Shown one piece after another: positions 14,282 to 21,718 of a stretch of 40,905 nucleotides of DNA. The notes beneath the pieces were generated by a model. That model was given only the letters and a program-made list of their open reading frames with translations. It ran no database searches and had not been told where the DNA came from. Position numbers and translations under genes: made by a program. Source of the stretch: Candidatus Rokuibacteriota bacterium. GTDB taxonomy: Bacteria; Methylomirabilota; Methylomirabilia; Rokubacteriales; CSP1-6. The stretch is from contig JACPCG010000167.1 in assembly GCA_016179925.1 (NCBI GenBank), positions 1 to 40,905 on the forward strand. The letters are read 5' to 3'. How positions within the stretch are numbered: position 1 is the stretch's first letter; each line of letters opens with the position of its first letter.

Positions 14282-15985
14282 ATGACACCCTCCAGTCGAG
14301 AGCCCGTCTTCGAGGTGGTGTGGCCGCTCGCGCCCTCGGCGGCCGCGGCTCAGGCGCTGGCCGCGCGCATTCCCGACCTTTCCGGCAAGACGGTCGGTGA
14401 GCTGTGGGACTACCTCTTCAAGGGCGAGGAGATCTTCCCGCTCATCCGGCGCGCGCTCGCGTGGCGCTACCCCGGCATCCGCTTCGTCGAGTACGAGACG
14501 CTCGGCACGATCCACGGCCGCGACGAAGCGGAGCTGGCGGCGACCCTGCCGGACCAGCTCCGCAAGCACGGCTGCGACGCCGTCATCTCGGCCGTCGGCG
14601 CCTGAGGGAGCTGCACGCCCGCCGTGCTGCGGGCCGCGGCGATCGCCGAGCGGGCCGGCCTGCCGAGCGTCTCGATCGTCACCACGCCGTTCATGCAGCA
14701 GGCCGCCGTCGTCATGAAGGGCGTCGGCATGCCGGGGCTGCCGATCGCCGAGTATCCCGGCGTCCCGATGACCGACGGGTCCGACACCGTGCGCGCGAAG
14801 GTCGAGGCGCTGATCGAGCCGATCGTCGCGGGCCTGGCGAGGCCGGTGGCGACGACGGCGACGGCGTCCGTCGAGCCGGGGCCGCGCGACGTCGTCTTCA
14901 GCGGGACGCTCGACGAGGTCCAGGACTTCTTCTACCGGAACCTCTGGACCGACGGCCTGCCGGTGATCCCGCCCACGATTCCGAGGGTGGAACGCTTTCT
15001 CGAGTTCACGAAGCGCTCGCCCGGCGAGGTGATCGGACACCTCTTGCCCGAGAACCGCGCCGCCACCGTCTGGAGCATCGCGGTCAACGGCGTGATGGCC
15101 GGCTGCCGTCCGGAGTACATGCCGCTCCTCGTCGCCCTCGTCCAGGCCATCGCTGAGCCGGAGTTCCGCGTGCAGGACGCGGGCTCGACCCCGGGCTGGG
15201 AGCCGCTCGTGATCGTGAGCGGTCCCGTCGTGAGGGCGCTCGATCTCAACCACGGCCAGGGCGTGATGCGCGTGGGCCGCCAGGCCAACACGAGCCTCGG
15301 GCGGTTCCTGCGCCTCTATCTGAGGAACATCGCCGGGCTCCGCATTCCTCCCGGCGCCGGCGACAAGGGGAGCATCGCGTCCACCTTCAACGTGGCGCTC
15401 GCCGAGGACGAGGCGGCGGCGGCCGAGATGGGCTGGACGACGTTCGGCCAGGACCAGGGCTTCGCCCGCGACGACAGCGTCGTCACCGTCCAGAGCGTGG
15501 TGAGCGCGAGCCCGCCGATCTACACGGCGGGCACGCGCGCCCTCGACCACGTCCAGGTGCTGGCCGAGGTCTTCGGGCGGGCGTGCGCTTACTGGTCGTG
15601 CACGGGGATGAAGTACGCGCGGTGGCAGCCGCTGCTCGTGATCGGCCCGAGCATCGCGAAGGTCATCGCGGCCGACGGCTGGAGCAAGGACGACGTGCGC
15701 AAGTATCTCCACGAGCACGTCACGATCCCCGCGCGCGAGGCCGAGAAGTATGCCTGGCACCTCGGAAGCACGGCGTTCAGCCTGCGGGCTCAGGTGGAAG
15801 CGGGCGTGCTGCCCCCGGAGTACGCGGCGTCCGGCGATCCCGACCGGCCGGTGCCGGTCTTCGTCAAACCCGAGTGGATCGGCATCGTCGTCGCGGGCGA
15901 TCCCGGCCGCAACCAGTCGAAGGGCTACTGCAACAACCACATCCAGGGCGGGCGCGTCAGCAAGCGAGTGGCCCTGACGCTATAG
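14282..15985 (+). CDS. UGSC-family selenoprotein with in-frame TGA (Sec108) and a fused second domain
   Basis: 567 residues from the ATG at 14282 if the TGA at 14603-14605 is read as selenocysteine. Before it the protein reads KTVGELWDYLFKGEEIFPLI and CDAVISAVGA. Immediately after the TGA, in the same frame, comes GSCTPAVLRAAAIAERAGLPS, the UGSC motif that names this family; some members have Cys in place of Sec. The UGSC domain spans about 1-185. From about 200 on lies a second domain with TDGLPVIPPT (about 223-232), NGVMAGCRPEYMPLL and a Cys in YWSCTGMKYARW; I recall it as a widespread uncharacterised family often encoded beside UGSC genes. Sec next to Cys suggests thiol/selenol redox or peroxidase-like chemistry, but no activity is established. 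The 3' end overlaps the convergent ABC gene by 6 nt. Sel genes are not in the window. Confidence 0.87.
14603..14648 (+). promoter_or_regulatory. Selenocysteine TGA codon and candidate bacterial SECIS hairpins
   Basis: TGA is at 14603-14605. Two hairpins lie in the next 45 nt. The first (14610-14630) pairs GC, one T-T mismatch and GCACG/CGTGC around the loop CCCGC. The second (14637-14648) pairs CGGC/GCCG around GATC; its loop begins 36 nt after the TGA with a G, as bacterial SECIS loops usually do. Either could recruit SelB; base pairing alone does not decide between them. Confidence 0.5.
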
Positions 15986-16717
15986 CCCGAGGGCCCCCCG
16001 GTCGCTGCCGAGGTATACGTCGACGACGGCCGGATCGGCGGCGACGGCCGCGGGCGGCCCCTCGGCGATCTTCTCTCCGGCGCTGAGCACGATGAGCCGG
16101 CGCGAGAGGTCCATGAGGGCCCACACGATGTGCTCGACCATGAGGAGGGTCAATCCCCCGGCCACGAGCCTGCGGATGAGCGTCATGGCGCTCGCCGTCT
16201 CGGCGGGGTTGAGGCCGGCCATGAACTCGTCGAGCAGCAGGAGCTGCGGGGAGGTCGCCAGCGCCCGCGCCAGCTCGAGGCGCTTCCGGTCGATGAGCGT
16301 GAGCTGGGCGGCCGGCACGCCCGCCCGGGCCTCGAGCCCGACGAGGGCGAGCAGCCGCTCGGCCTCCGCGAGCGCTTCGGCGGTCGTCCCCCGGGCGCGG
16401 CCGTAGAGGCGCCCGACGAGGACGTTCTCCAGCGCCGAGAGCCCGGCGAAGGGCCGGACGAGCTGGAAGGTGCGCGCGACGCCGCGGGCGCAGATCCGGT
16501 GGGGCGTGAGCCCGGCGATGTCGTGGCCGCGAAGGCGGATGCGCCCCGCGTCGGGGGAGAGGGCGCCGGCGATCAGGTTGAAGAGCGTCGTCTTGCCCGA
16601 CCCGTTCGGGCCCATGATGCCGAGCAGCTCGCCCTCCTCGAGCGTGAAGCTGACGTCGTGGACGGCGCGGACCCCGCCGAAGCTCTTCGACACCCGCTCC
16701 ACCTCGAGGAGGGGCAT
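15980..16717 (-). CDS. Branched-chain amino-acid-type ABC transporter ATP-binding protein (LivG-like)
   Basis: 245 aa from the ATG at 16717, with GAGG upstream. Walker A GPNGSGKT is at 36-43 and Walker B LLLLDE at 159-164. The signature is LTLIDRKRLELARAL (139-153), a LivG variant lacking the usual SGGQ. TFQLVRPFAGLSALENVLVG is also characteristic of LivG. It energises uptake of amino acids or amides with LivH/LivM permeases, but no permease genes adjoin it. A Liv-type binding protein is encoded 1.8 kb upstream on the same strand (18497-19678), so the two may be remains of one operon interrupted by the debris between them. It overlaps the UGSC gene end by 6 nt. Confidence 0.88.
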   Translation of the reverse strand: MPLLEVERVSKSFGGVRAVHDVSFTLEEGELLGIMGPNGSGKTTLFNLIAGALSPDAGRIRLRGHDIAGLTPHRICARGVARTFQLVRPFAGLSALENVLVGRLYGRARGTTAEALAEAERLLALVGLEARAGVPAAQLTLIDRKRLELARALATSPQLLLLDEFMAGLNPAETASAMTLIRRLVAGGLTLLMVEHIVWALMDLSRRLIVLSAGEKIAEGPPAAVAADPAVVDVYLGSDRGALGL

Positions 16718-16726
16718 GGCGCGGGG

Positions 16727-16870
16727 CTACGGCCCCGGGTACAGCAGGCGGAATCGTCGGCAGAGAATCGGGGTGGTGTCGTCGAGCTGCCCGCCGAGGC
16801 GCCCGCACACGCGACCGAAGTAGGCCCGGTGCGCCGAGCGCCACCAGGTCAGCGAGCCATCGCCTTCCAT
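16727..16870 (-). pseudogene. C-terminal remnant of an ASCH-domain protein
   Basis: The 47 codons from the ATG at 16870 read MEGDGSLTWWRSAHRAYFGR and end in a segment (LDDTTPILCRRFRLLYP) that resembles the last third of ASCH domains, where an EGDGSLxxWRxxHxxYF helix is followed by a final beta strand with CxRFRL. The N-terminal RNA-binding part of the domain is missing. A stop codon 2 codons upstream in the same frame ends the previous ORF. It lies 10 nt from the LivG-like start. Confidence 0.5.
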
Positions 16871-16876
16871 GCGAGG

Positions 16877-17134
16877 CTATGGCTTACCGGTCGCAAGCTC
16901 TTCCGCGATATAGATCTCCGGCTTCTCGGCCACTCCTGCCCGCTCCATCGCGAGAAACTTCTTCGCCACGCTCTGCCACTCGAAGAAGAGGCAGAGATTG
17001 TTGGGTTCCCCGGAAGCACTCGCCAGCTTGAATGCTATCCGGGACGCTACCGATTTGACATCCCCGCGTGCGAGTGCGGCCCAAGTGTTCGACACCAGCT
17101 CCCTGTTCTCGTCGTTGGCCACTGCTTCCTCCAA
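16877..17134 (-). CDS. Small hypothetical protein, probably a C-terminal remnant
   Basis: 85 codons from a TTG at 17134; the frame is open some 15 codons further upstream without an ATG. It contains VSNTWAALARGDVKSVASRIAF and ends EKPEIYIAEELATGKP. I do not recognise the family. Lower GC and less biased codon use than the neighbouring operons, no proper start, and HEPN fragments in other frames just upstream suggest a truncated or imported gene. An intact 85-aa protein cannot be excluded. Confidence 0.35.
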   Translation of the reverse strand: MEEAVANDENRELVSNTWAALARGDVKSVASRIAFKLASASGEPNNLCLFFEWQSVAKKFLAMERAGVAEKPEIYIAEELATGKP

Positions 17135-17159
17135 TGCTGCGTCGGGAGTTGCGAGGCGG

Positions 17160-17391
17160 AAAGTGGTTCTGCTTGATCCGCGCCTCCTGCCCCGAAAGGC
17201 GCAGCAGGACGTCGAGTTCGTGGGTCTGGAAGCTTCTGTAGGCCTGGAACTCGCTGCCAGTGCTGGGGAACTCTGTCCAGTTGAGAGTCAGATCCGAGCC
17301 TTGAGCCGTCAAAGCGGCCGGCCCTGAGGAGCGCCTTGGCGTCCTCGATACGGGCACGAGCGATGTTGTCGAGTTCCGCGACCGAGATCAT
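17160..17391 (-). pseudogene. HEPN-domain protein broken by deletion and frameshift
   Basis: From the ATG at 17391 the minus strand reads ISVAELDNIARARIEDAKAL, then LRAGRFDG, a normal HEPN N-terminus. The next expected stretch (a GYAVE-type helix) is absent. The family resumes in another frame with LTLNWTEFPSTGSEFQAYRS, then FQTHELDVLLRLSGQEARIK, down to about 17160. So roughly 20 codons are lost with a frame change. HEPN proteins of this type are often toxins or nucleotide-binding partners; this copy is dead. Confidence 0.6.
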
Positions 17392-17467
17392 AAAGACGAG
17401 GGACTACTCTTGACAACCGGGGGCCTGATAAGTGTTGGGCGGCGAAAGTTGGGCCGCCGCGGCGGCG

Positions 17468-17760
17468 TCACTCGCGACCCACCCAGTAGGTAGGACGCCG
17501 CTTGAGATTCATGACCGCCAGAATCCGGATCCGCTTGGCTTGATCTTGTAGAGGAGAGCGTAGGGAAATCGGCGGAGAAGGCGACGACGAACGGAACCAC
17601 GGAGAATCACCCCCGCTTCGGGATGGTCCTCAATAGACTGTAAGCACCGGTCGACCTCCTTGAGGAAGGAGGATCCCAGCCCAGGGTTCTCGAGATCGTA
17701 GTACTGCGCCGCCTCGTTCAGTTCTCGATCGGCGAGCCGGTGAAACTCGGGTCGATCCAT
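17468..17760 (-). pseudogene. ParE/RelE-type toxin with a late frameshift
   Basis: The ATG at 17760 directly follows the antitoxin stop (TGAATG). It reads FHRLADRELNEAAQYYDLEN, FLKEVDRCLQSIEDHPEAG and RRRLLRRFPYALLYKIKP, a ParE/RelE fold. At about 17533-17537 the frame slips: in place it ends after 83 residues at 17509, while the family ending RIRILAVMNLKRRPTYWVGR continues in another frame to TGA at 17468-17470. The missing strand carries the usual C-terminal residues of these toxins. A loss of one base (or 3n+1) explains it. A dead toxin beside a live antitoxin is tolerable; an assembly error is the alternative. Confidence 0.75.
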
Positions 17761-17985
17761 TCATTTCAGCTTGGCCCGAGCGTCCCGAAGCACGTCGGCT
17801 GCTGGACGGGCAGAATCTGGCGCTGAGTCCCAGTTGGCGTCGCGCCGATCGGCCTCCTCCGCCCAGAGCCGTTCATTCTCTTCGTCCGAGAGGGCCTCAA
17901 GACTCTCAAGGAGCTTTTCGGCCAACCGTGCTCGCGCCCGAGGGTCCAGCTTGAGAGCCTCGGCTTCGATTTCTTCGATGCTCAT
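17761..17985 (-). CDS. Addiction-module antitoxin partner of the ParE-type toxin
   Basis: 74 aa from the ATG at 17985. MSIEEIEAEALKLDPRARAR, then LAEKLLESLEALSDEENERL, matches the small putative addiction module component family, always found before a RelE/ParE toxin. The acidic helical C-terminus (LWAEEADRRDANW) is the probable toxin-wrapping region. The stop abuts the toxin ATG, so translation is coupled. TAGAAT lies exactly 7 nt before the ATG, suggesting a leaderless transcript. The antitoxin looks intact. Confidence 0.82.
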   Translation of the reverse strand: MSIEEIEAEALKLDPRARARLAEKLLESLEALSDEENERLWAEEADRRDANWDSAPDSARPAADVLRDARAKLK

Positions 17986-17992
17986 GCCCCAG

Positions 17993-17998
17993 ATTCTA
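17993..17998 (-). promoter_or_regulatory. -10 element of the antitoxin-toxin pair
   Basis: TAGAAT on the minus strand, 7 nt before the antitoxin ATG at 17985. No convincing -35 is seen at 16-18 nt. The spacing predicts transcription starting at the ATG. Confidence 0.4.
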
Positions 17999-18496
17999 CC
18001 ATCAGGCTGCCGGCCAAAGTGTTGTCGGCCCAACGTGCGCATCGTAGCGATAGCGCACGCAGATGAGGCGGTCACCGTACTGGGCGAGAAGCTGCTTCGT
18101 GCCCTTCTGGCCCGGCTTGAGATGCAGCCGTACTCGCGAGGTAGAAGACTCGGGCGAGCGCCGGGATGGCGTGGCGCGGGCGGAGGGGCCGGCGGGCGCG
18201 ATCGATGAGGCGCGGTAAGGCGGGCCGGCAGGGCTTGGCTCGTGGACCGCGGACGCGGATCCGCACCGGCGGCCCTCCGACAGCACCGCGTCCGAGAGCG
18301 GAAGCTCCCTGAGAACGCTGGTCATGCGGCGGCTCGCTCTCTGTCAGCCAACAAGGTCGGCGACGAGCCTGGGTCACGCAATGTCCCATTCCCATACGTC
18401 GGCCGGGCTGACCCGCGCGCCGCTAGCCAGCGCTTGAGCGATTCTTGGCTCTCACTGGAGCGCCGCCCGGCCAGACGGATGCCTGGCGCGTCAGCG
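17999..18496 (-). other. Gene-poor stretch with toxin-antitoxin-like and conserved-protein remnants
   Basis: No intact gene is visible. On the minus strand, 18140 to 18002 reads RVRLHLKPGQKGTKQLLAQY, then GDRLICVRYRYDA, which looks like the body of a small conserved hypothetical protein. It lacks a proper start and runs into unrelated residues. Further upstream, 18445 to 18324 reads like a short protein end (ESLKRWLAARG...LLADRERAAA) whose TGA overlaps an ATG at 18325 (MTSVLRELPLSDAVLSEG), an antitoxin/toxin-like arrangement whose second gene quickly degenerates. Identification of the last pair is tentative. Confidence 0.35.
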
Positions 18497-19678
18497 TCAG
18501 CGCTTCGCGAACGGCGGAGCCGGATAGCCGAGCGGCGCCGTCGCCGACTCCTTGGGCCAGACCAGCTCCTGCTTGCCGTTGAGCCACTGCACGAACACCG
18601 ACTGGACGATGCCCGTGCCGTCGGGGCGGAACTTCAGGGGCCCGACGACGGTGGTCATGCTGGTGGCGGCGATCGCGTCGCGCAGCTTCTCGCGGTCGAG
18701 GGAGCCGGCGCGCGTGACGGCGGCGGCCAGGATCTGCACGCACGCGTACGCGGGGCCGGCGATGGGATCGGCGGGGCGGCCGATCTTCTTCACGTGCGCC
18801 TCGTTCAGCTCCTTCACGCCGGGCGCCTTCACGGCGTAGTGCCAGCCGGGCGCGAGCAAGACGAAATCGCCGTCCTTGCCCAGATTCTTCGACCAGATCG
18901 GCGGATCAGGGGCTCGGATGAACAGCGTGAGCTTCGGAGTGTAGCCCAGCTCCTTCATCTGCTTGATCATCGTCATGCCGTCGGGAGGCGTGGGCAGCGC
19001 GAAGACGGCATCCGCGTTCGCGGCCTTGGCTTTCAAGATCACGTCGGAGAAGTCCTTCGCTCCCGGGGCGTACTCGCCCTGCACGACCACCTGGTAGCCC
19101 GCGGCCTTGCCGGCCTCGACCCAGGCCAGGGCCATCTCGCGCCCCCAGTCCGTCTTCTCCTGGAGGATCGCGACGGTCTTCGGGCGCTCGGCGGCGGCGA
19201 TGGTGGAGAGCAGCCCCTGCACGGCCTGGCCGATGTCGGGCGATTTCCAGAAGGGCGAGAAGAGGTAGCGGAACCCCTGCTGGTGGACCTTGTTCAGCGC
19301 GAAGGCCACGCCGAGGTAGGGGATCCGGTTCTTCTCGGCCACGGAGGCGGCCGCGGCGTGGAGGTCCGAGCCGAATCCGCCGAGGTAGACGGCCACGCCT
19401 TGCGCGGCCAGCGTCTCGAGGCGGCTCACCGTCTTGGTGGCGTCGGACTCGTCGTCGAGCAGGACCAACTCCAGCGGCATCTTCTTGCCGCCCACGGTGA
19501 CGCCCCCGGCGGCGTTCAGGTGCTCGACCGCGATCTCGTAGCCCGCCCGCACCTGGGCGCCCCCGGCGCCGTAGCGGCCGGTGAGGGGGACCACGGCGCC
19601 GAGCTTGATGGATTGCGCCGCCGCGGGAAGCGGACCGATGCCGACGACCGCGAGTACCAGCAGGGCGAGGAATCTCAT
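18497..19678 (-). CDS. Liv-type ABC transporter substrate-binding protein
   Basis: 393 aa. The ATG at 19678 has AGGAGGAG 5 nt upstream and begins a classic Sec signal peptide (MRFLALLVLAVVGIGPLPAAA, cut near AAAQS). The mature protein is a type I periplasmic binding protein: IKLGAVVPLTGRYGAGGAQV (about 24-43), the LDDESDATKTVSRLETLAAQ segment, and GFGSDLHAAAASVAEKNRIPYLGV. It should capture a branched amino acid, amide or aromatic acid outside the membrane. No permease genes follow on this strand; an orphan LivG-like ATPase lies 1.8 kb downstream. A DinB gene lies 14 nt upstream. Confidence 0.9.
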   Translation of the reverse strand: MRFLALLVLAVVGIGPLPAAAQSIKLGAVVPLTGRYGAGGAQVRAGYEIAVEHLNAAGGVTVGGKKMPLELVLLDDESDATKTVSRLETLAAQGVAVYLGGFGSDLHAAAASVAEKNRIPYLGVAFALNKVHQQGFRYLFSPFWKSPDIGQAVQGLLSTIAAAERPKTVAILQEKTDWGREMALAWVEAGKAAGYQVVVQGEYAPGAKDFSDVILKAKAANADAVFALPTPPDGMTMIKQMKELGYTPKLTLFIRAPDPPIWSKNLGKDGDFVLLAPGWHYAVKAPGVKELNEAHVKKIGRPADPIAGPAYACVQILAAAVTRAGSLDREKLRDAIAATSMTTVVGPLKFRPDGTGIVQSVFVQWLNGKQELVWPKESATAPLGYPAPPFAKR

Positions 19679-19692
19679 GGGTCTCCTCCTAT

Positions 19693-20097
19693 TCATGGTT
19701 CTGTCGGGCCCCACAGGCGTCCAGCCGTCGCCGCGATCTGCGCCGCGTGGTCCTCGGCGTGATCGGCCGCCCAGCGGGCGAGGAGCTCGATGGACATCGC
19801 TCCGCGCTCGGGGTGACGGCCGGCGCGTTGCCAGTCCGCATCCGGTAGTGCTCGCAGGAGGCGCGCGATCTGTTCGTGCTCGGCGACGATCATGTCGAGC
19901 ACTTCGTTGAGGGGCTCCGGTTCCTGGAGGTTGGCGCGGCGAACGGGGCGCGCGTGCACCAGCGTCTCCTGCACGGACCACTCGCCGGGGACCGGCGTCT
20001 GCGTCTCCTTGCCCGCCGGAACCGTCCGCACCGCGGCGGCCAGCACCGCGGCCGAGGACCTGACGCGACCGACCAGCTGCGCGTGCTCTGGACTCAT
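19693..20097 (-). CDS. DinB-family protein, shorter than usual
   Basis: 134 aa from the ATG at 20097. VPGEWSVQETLVHARPV, then IVAEHEQIARLLRALPDADW and SIELLARWAADHAEDHAAQI, matches the four-helix DinB/YfiT-like fold with metal-binding His residues (one near residue 48, others in HAEDHAAQI). Relatives run to about 160-170 aa; the segment between ETLVHAR and EPEPLNEVLDMI seems to lack about 30 residues, perhaps by an in-frame deletion. Known relatives are thiol transferases or of unknown function. It sits between a transporter binding protein and a MetE-like gene on the same strand, with short gaps (6 and 14 nt). Confidence 0.75.
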   Translation of the reverse strand: MSPEHAQLVGRVRSSAAVLAAAVRTVPAGKETQTPVPGEWSVQETLVHARPVRRANLQEPEPLNEVLDMIVAEHEQIARLLRALPDADWQRAGRHPERGAMSIELLARWAADHAEDHAAQIAATAGRLWGPTEP

Positions 20098-20103
20098 CTT
20101 CGG

Positions 20104-21189
20104 TCAGCGGCCCCAGACCAGGCGGGCCGTCTCCGCCACGCGGTGGAGCTTCATGCGCTGATCCTCCGGGGTGACGCGGTTACCCTCCATGGTGGAGGCG
20201 AAGCCACACTGGGGGCTCAACGCCAGCCGCTCCAGGGGGACGAACTTCGCCGCCTCGTCGATGCGCCGGCGCAGCTCGTCCACGGACTCCAGGCGCGGCT
20301 TTTTCGTCGTAACCAGCCCGAGCACGACCACGCGGTCCCCGGGCATCGCGCGCAGCGGCTCGAAGCCTCCCGAGCGCTCGTCGTCGTACTCGAGGAGGAA
20401 ACGCTGGAAGCGGCTCCGGCCGAACACGCGGGCGATGGGCTCGTACCCGCCGCTCGCGTAGAACATCGACTGGTTGTTGCCGCGGCAGATGTGGAGCCCG
20501 AAGGTGACGCCGGGGTGGTTGCCGATGACCGCGTTATCCATCTCGATGCAGGCGTCGATGAGCCGGTCGGGGTCGCTGCCCCGCTTCCGGTATCCCTCGC
20601 GGAGATCGGGGTCCAGCAGCGCCGCGTACTGGGGCGCGTCAATCTGGATGTACGCGCAGCCGAGCCTCACCAGCTCCTCCACCTCGCGGCGCGTGAGGTC
20701 CACGACGTCCGCGAGGTAGGCGTCGCGCGTCGGGTAGGCGCCGGCCGACTTCTCGGGGTCGTAGTAGGCCGCCGCCTGCTGGCTGCTGATGAGCGTCACC
20801 TTCGTGGGCCGCGCGGTGCGCGCGCGCAGGTAGACGAACTCCTCGGCGCACATGCTTCGCCGCCAGCGGAGCTTGTCCACCACCACCGGCCGTTTGAAGA
20901 CGAGCTCGCCGCCCTGCTCGTCGTGGAACGGGATGGCCCAGCCGCCGAACTTGTCGAAGCCGTCGAGGGCGTCGATGAGGTGGCCGAAGAAGGCGTAGCG
21001 CCTGAGCTCGCCGTCGGTGAGCACGTCCAGCCCCGCCTCTTCCTGGAGCCGGACCGCCTCGTCCACCGCGCGGTCCTCGATGCGCTTGAACTCGGCCGCG
21101 CCGATCGTCCCCGCGTCCCACCGCTGGCGCGCCTCTTTCAGGGACTCCGGCCGCAGCAAGCTTCCGACCACGTCGCTCCGGACGTTCAC
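20104..21189 (-). CDS. MetE-core-like zinc methyltransferase (cobalamin-independent methionine synthase II family)
   Basis: 361 aa if started at the GTG at 21189, which has GAGGAGG 5 nt upstream; a GTG at 21195 is too close to that site. SDVVGSLLRPESLKEARQ and AGLDVLTDGELRR open the TIM barrel. The zinc ligands of the MetE C-terminal domain are recognisable as His233 and Cys235 (HICRGNN), Glu267 and Cys328 (SPQCGF). Full MetE has an N-terminal duplicate domain missing here. Such one-domain proteins transfer methyl groups from unknown donors, or act on non-methionine substrates. A second family member closes the Liv operon at 26165-27205. A good promoter lies upstream (21231-21259). Confidence 0.88.
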   Translation of the reverse strand: MNVRSDVVGSLLRPESLKEARQRWDAGTIGAAEFKRIEDRAVDEAVRLQEEAGLDVLTDGELRRYAFFGHLIDALDGFDKFGGWAIPFHDEQGGELVFKRPVVVDKLRWRRSMCAEEFVYLRARTARPTKVTLISSQQAAAYYDPEKSAGAYPTRDAYLADVVDLTRREVEELVRLGCAYIQIDAPQYAALLDPDLREGYRKRGSDPDRLIDACIEMDNAVIGNHPGVTFGLHICRGNNQSMFYASGGYEPIARVFGRSRFQRFLLEYDDERSGGFEPLRAMPGDRVVVLGLVTTKKPRLESVDELRRRIDEAAKFVPLERLALSPQCGFASTMEGNRVTPEDQRMKLHRVAETARLVWGR

Positions 21190-21230
21190 GGGCACCTCCT
21201 CACGAAAAATCGCGCCGCCGCCGTGCGCTG

Positions 21231-21259
21231 TTGATACTGGCAGACCTGACGGTTGTCAA
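21231..21259 (-). promoter_or_regulatory. Promoter of the MetE-like, DinB, binding-protein group
   Basis: On the minus strand TTGACA (21259 to 21254), 17-nt spacer, TATCAA (21236 to 21231). The start of transcription near 21224 gives a leader of about 35 nt before the GTG at 21189. The -35 lies at the very end of the truncated ATPase frame. Confidence 0.55.
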
Positions 21260-21570
21260 GGTGCGCTCTCAGCGCCGGCCGAGCTCCCGGAGGGCGCGGT
21301 CGCGGTGGGCGAAGGTGAAGAGCTTGTCGCGGTCAGCGGCGTCCCCGGCCGGTCGGCCGCGATGCGCACCTCGCCGGCGCTCTGGCGGAGAAGGCCGGCG
21401 AGCACCCGGAGCAGCGTGGACTTGCCGCTGCCGCTCGGCCCGACGATGCAGAGGAACTCGCCGGCGGCGACCTCGAGCGAGACCCGGTCGAGGGCCAGGA
21501 CCGCGTGGCCGTGGCTCTCGAAGGTCACGCTGACCTCGTTCATGAGGACCTTGGGGGAGTGCGTCTGCAT
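21256..21570 (-). pseudogene. Truncated ABC transporter ATPase (nitrate/sulfonate type N-terminus only)
   Basis: From the ATG at 21570 the minus strand reads [20 protein letters not shown] and [20 protein letters not shown], an SsuB/TauB-like start with Walker A. After [11 protein letters not shown] the family stops: no Q-loop, signature, Walker B or switch His follows. The frame then runs through low-complexity residues to a stop at 21256. In another frame the same DNA reads [20 protein letters not shown] to a stop, perhaps the end of a second gene. So an ATPase head is joined to a foreign tail. Confidence 0.65.
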
Positions 21571-21718
21571 TAGGGCTCCGTGGGTCGCATGGCCGGCCCC
21601 GACGGCGGGGCGATTCTGCCTGAGCGCCCTCGGCGGTTCAAGGGGATCGGCGCTCGACACGGCGCCCGGGCCGTTCCATCTGATCTATAATCCGCATATC
21701 TCAGCAAGGAGGCTCGTG

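Noticed and set aside
14216-15940. A 574-codon minus-strand frame opposite the UGSC gene
   Set aside because: It is a composition artefact. The plus strand shows family motifs on both sides of the TGA.
14624-15985. A separate gene starting at GTG 14624
   Set aside because: It would discard the UGSC motif and half of its domain. The frame is continuous with the upstream part through the TGA, and no ribosome site precedes the GTG.
17410-17432. Promoter TTGACA at 17410 with GATAAG downstream
   Set aside because: The spacer is only 11 nt, and no gene starts downstream on that strand.
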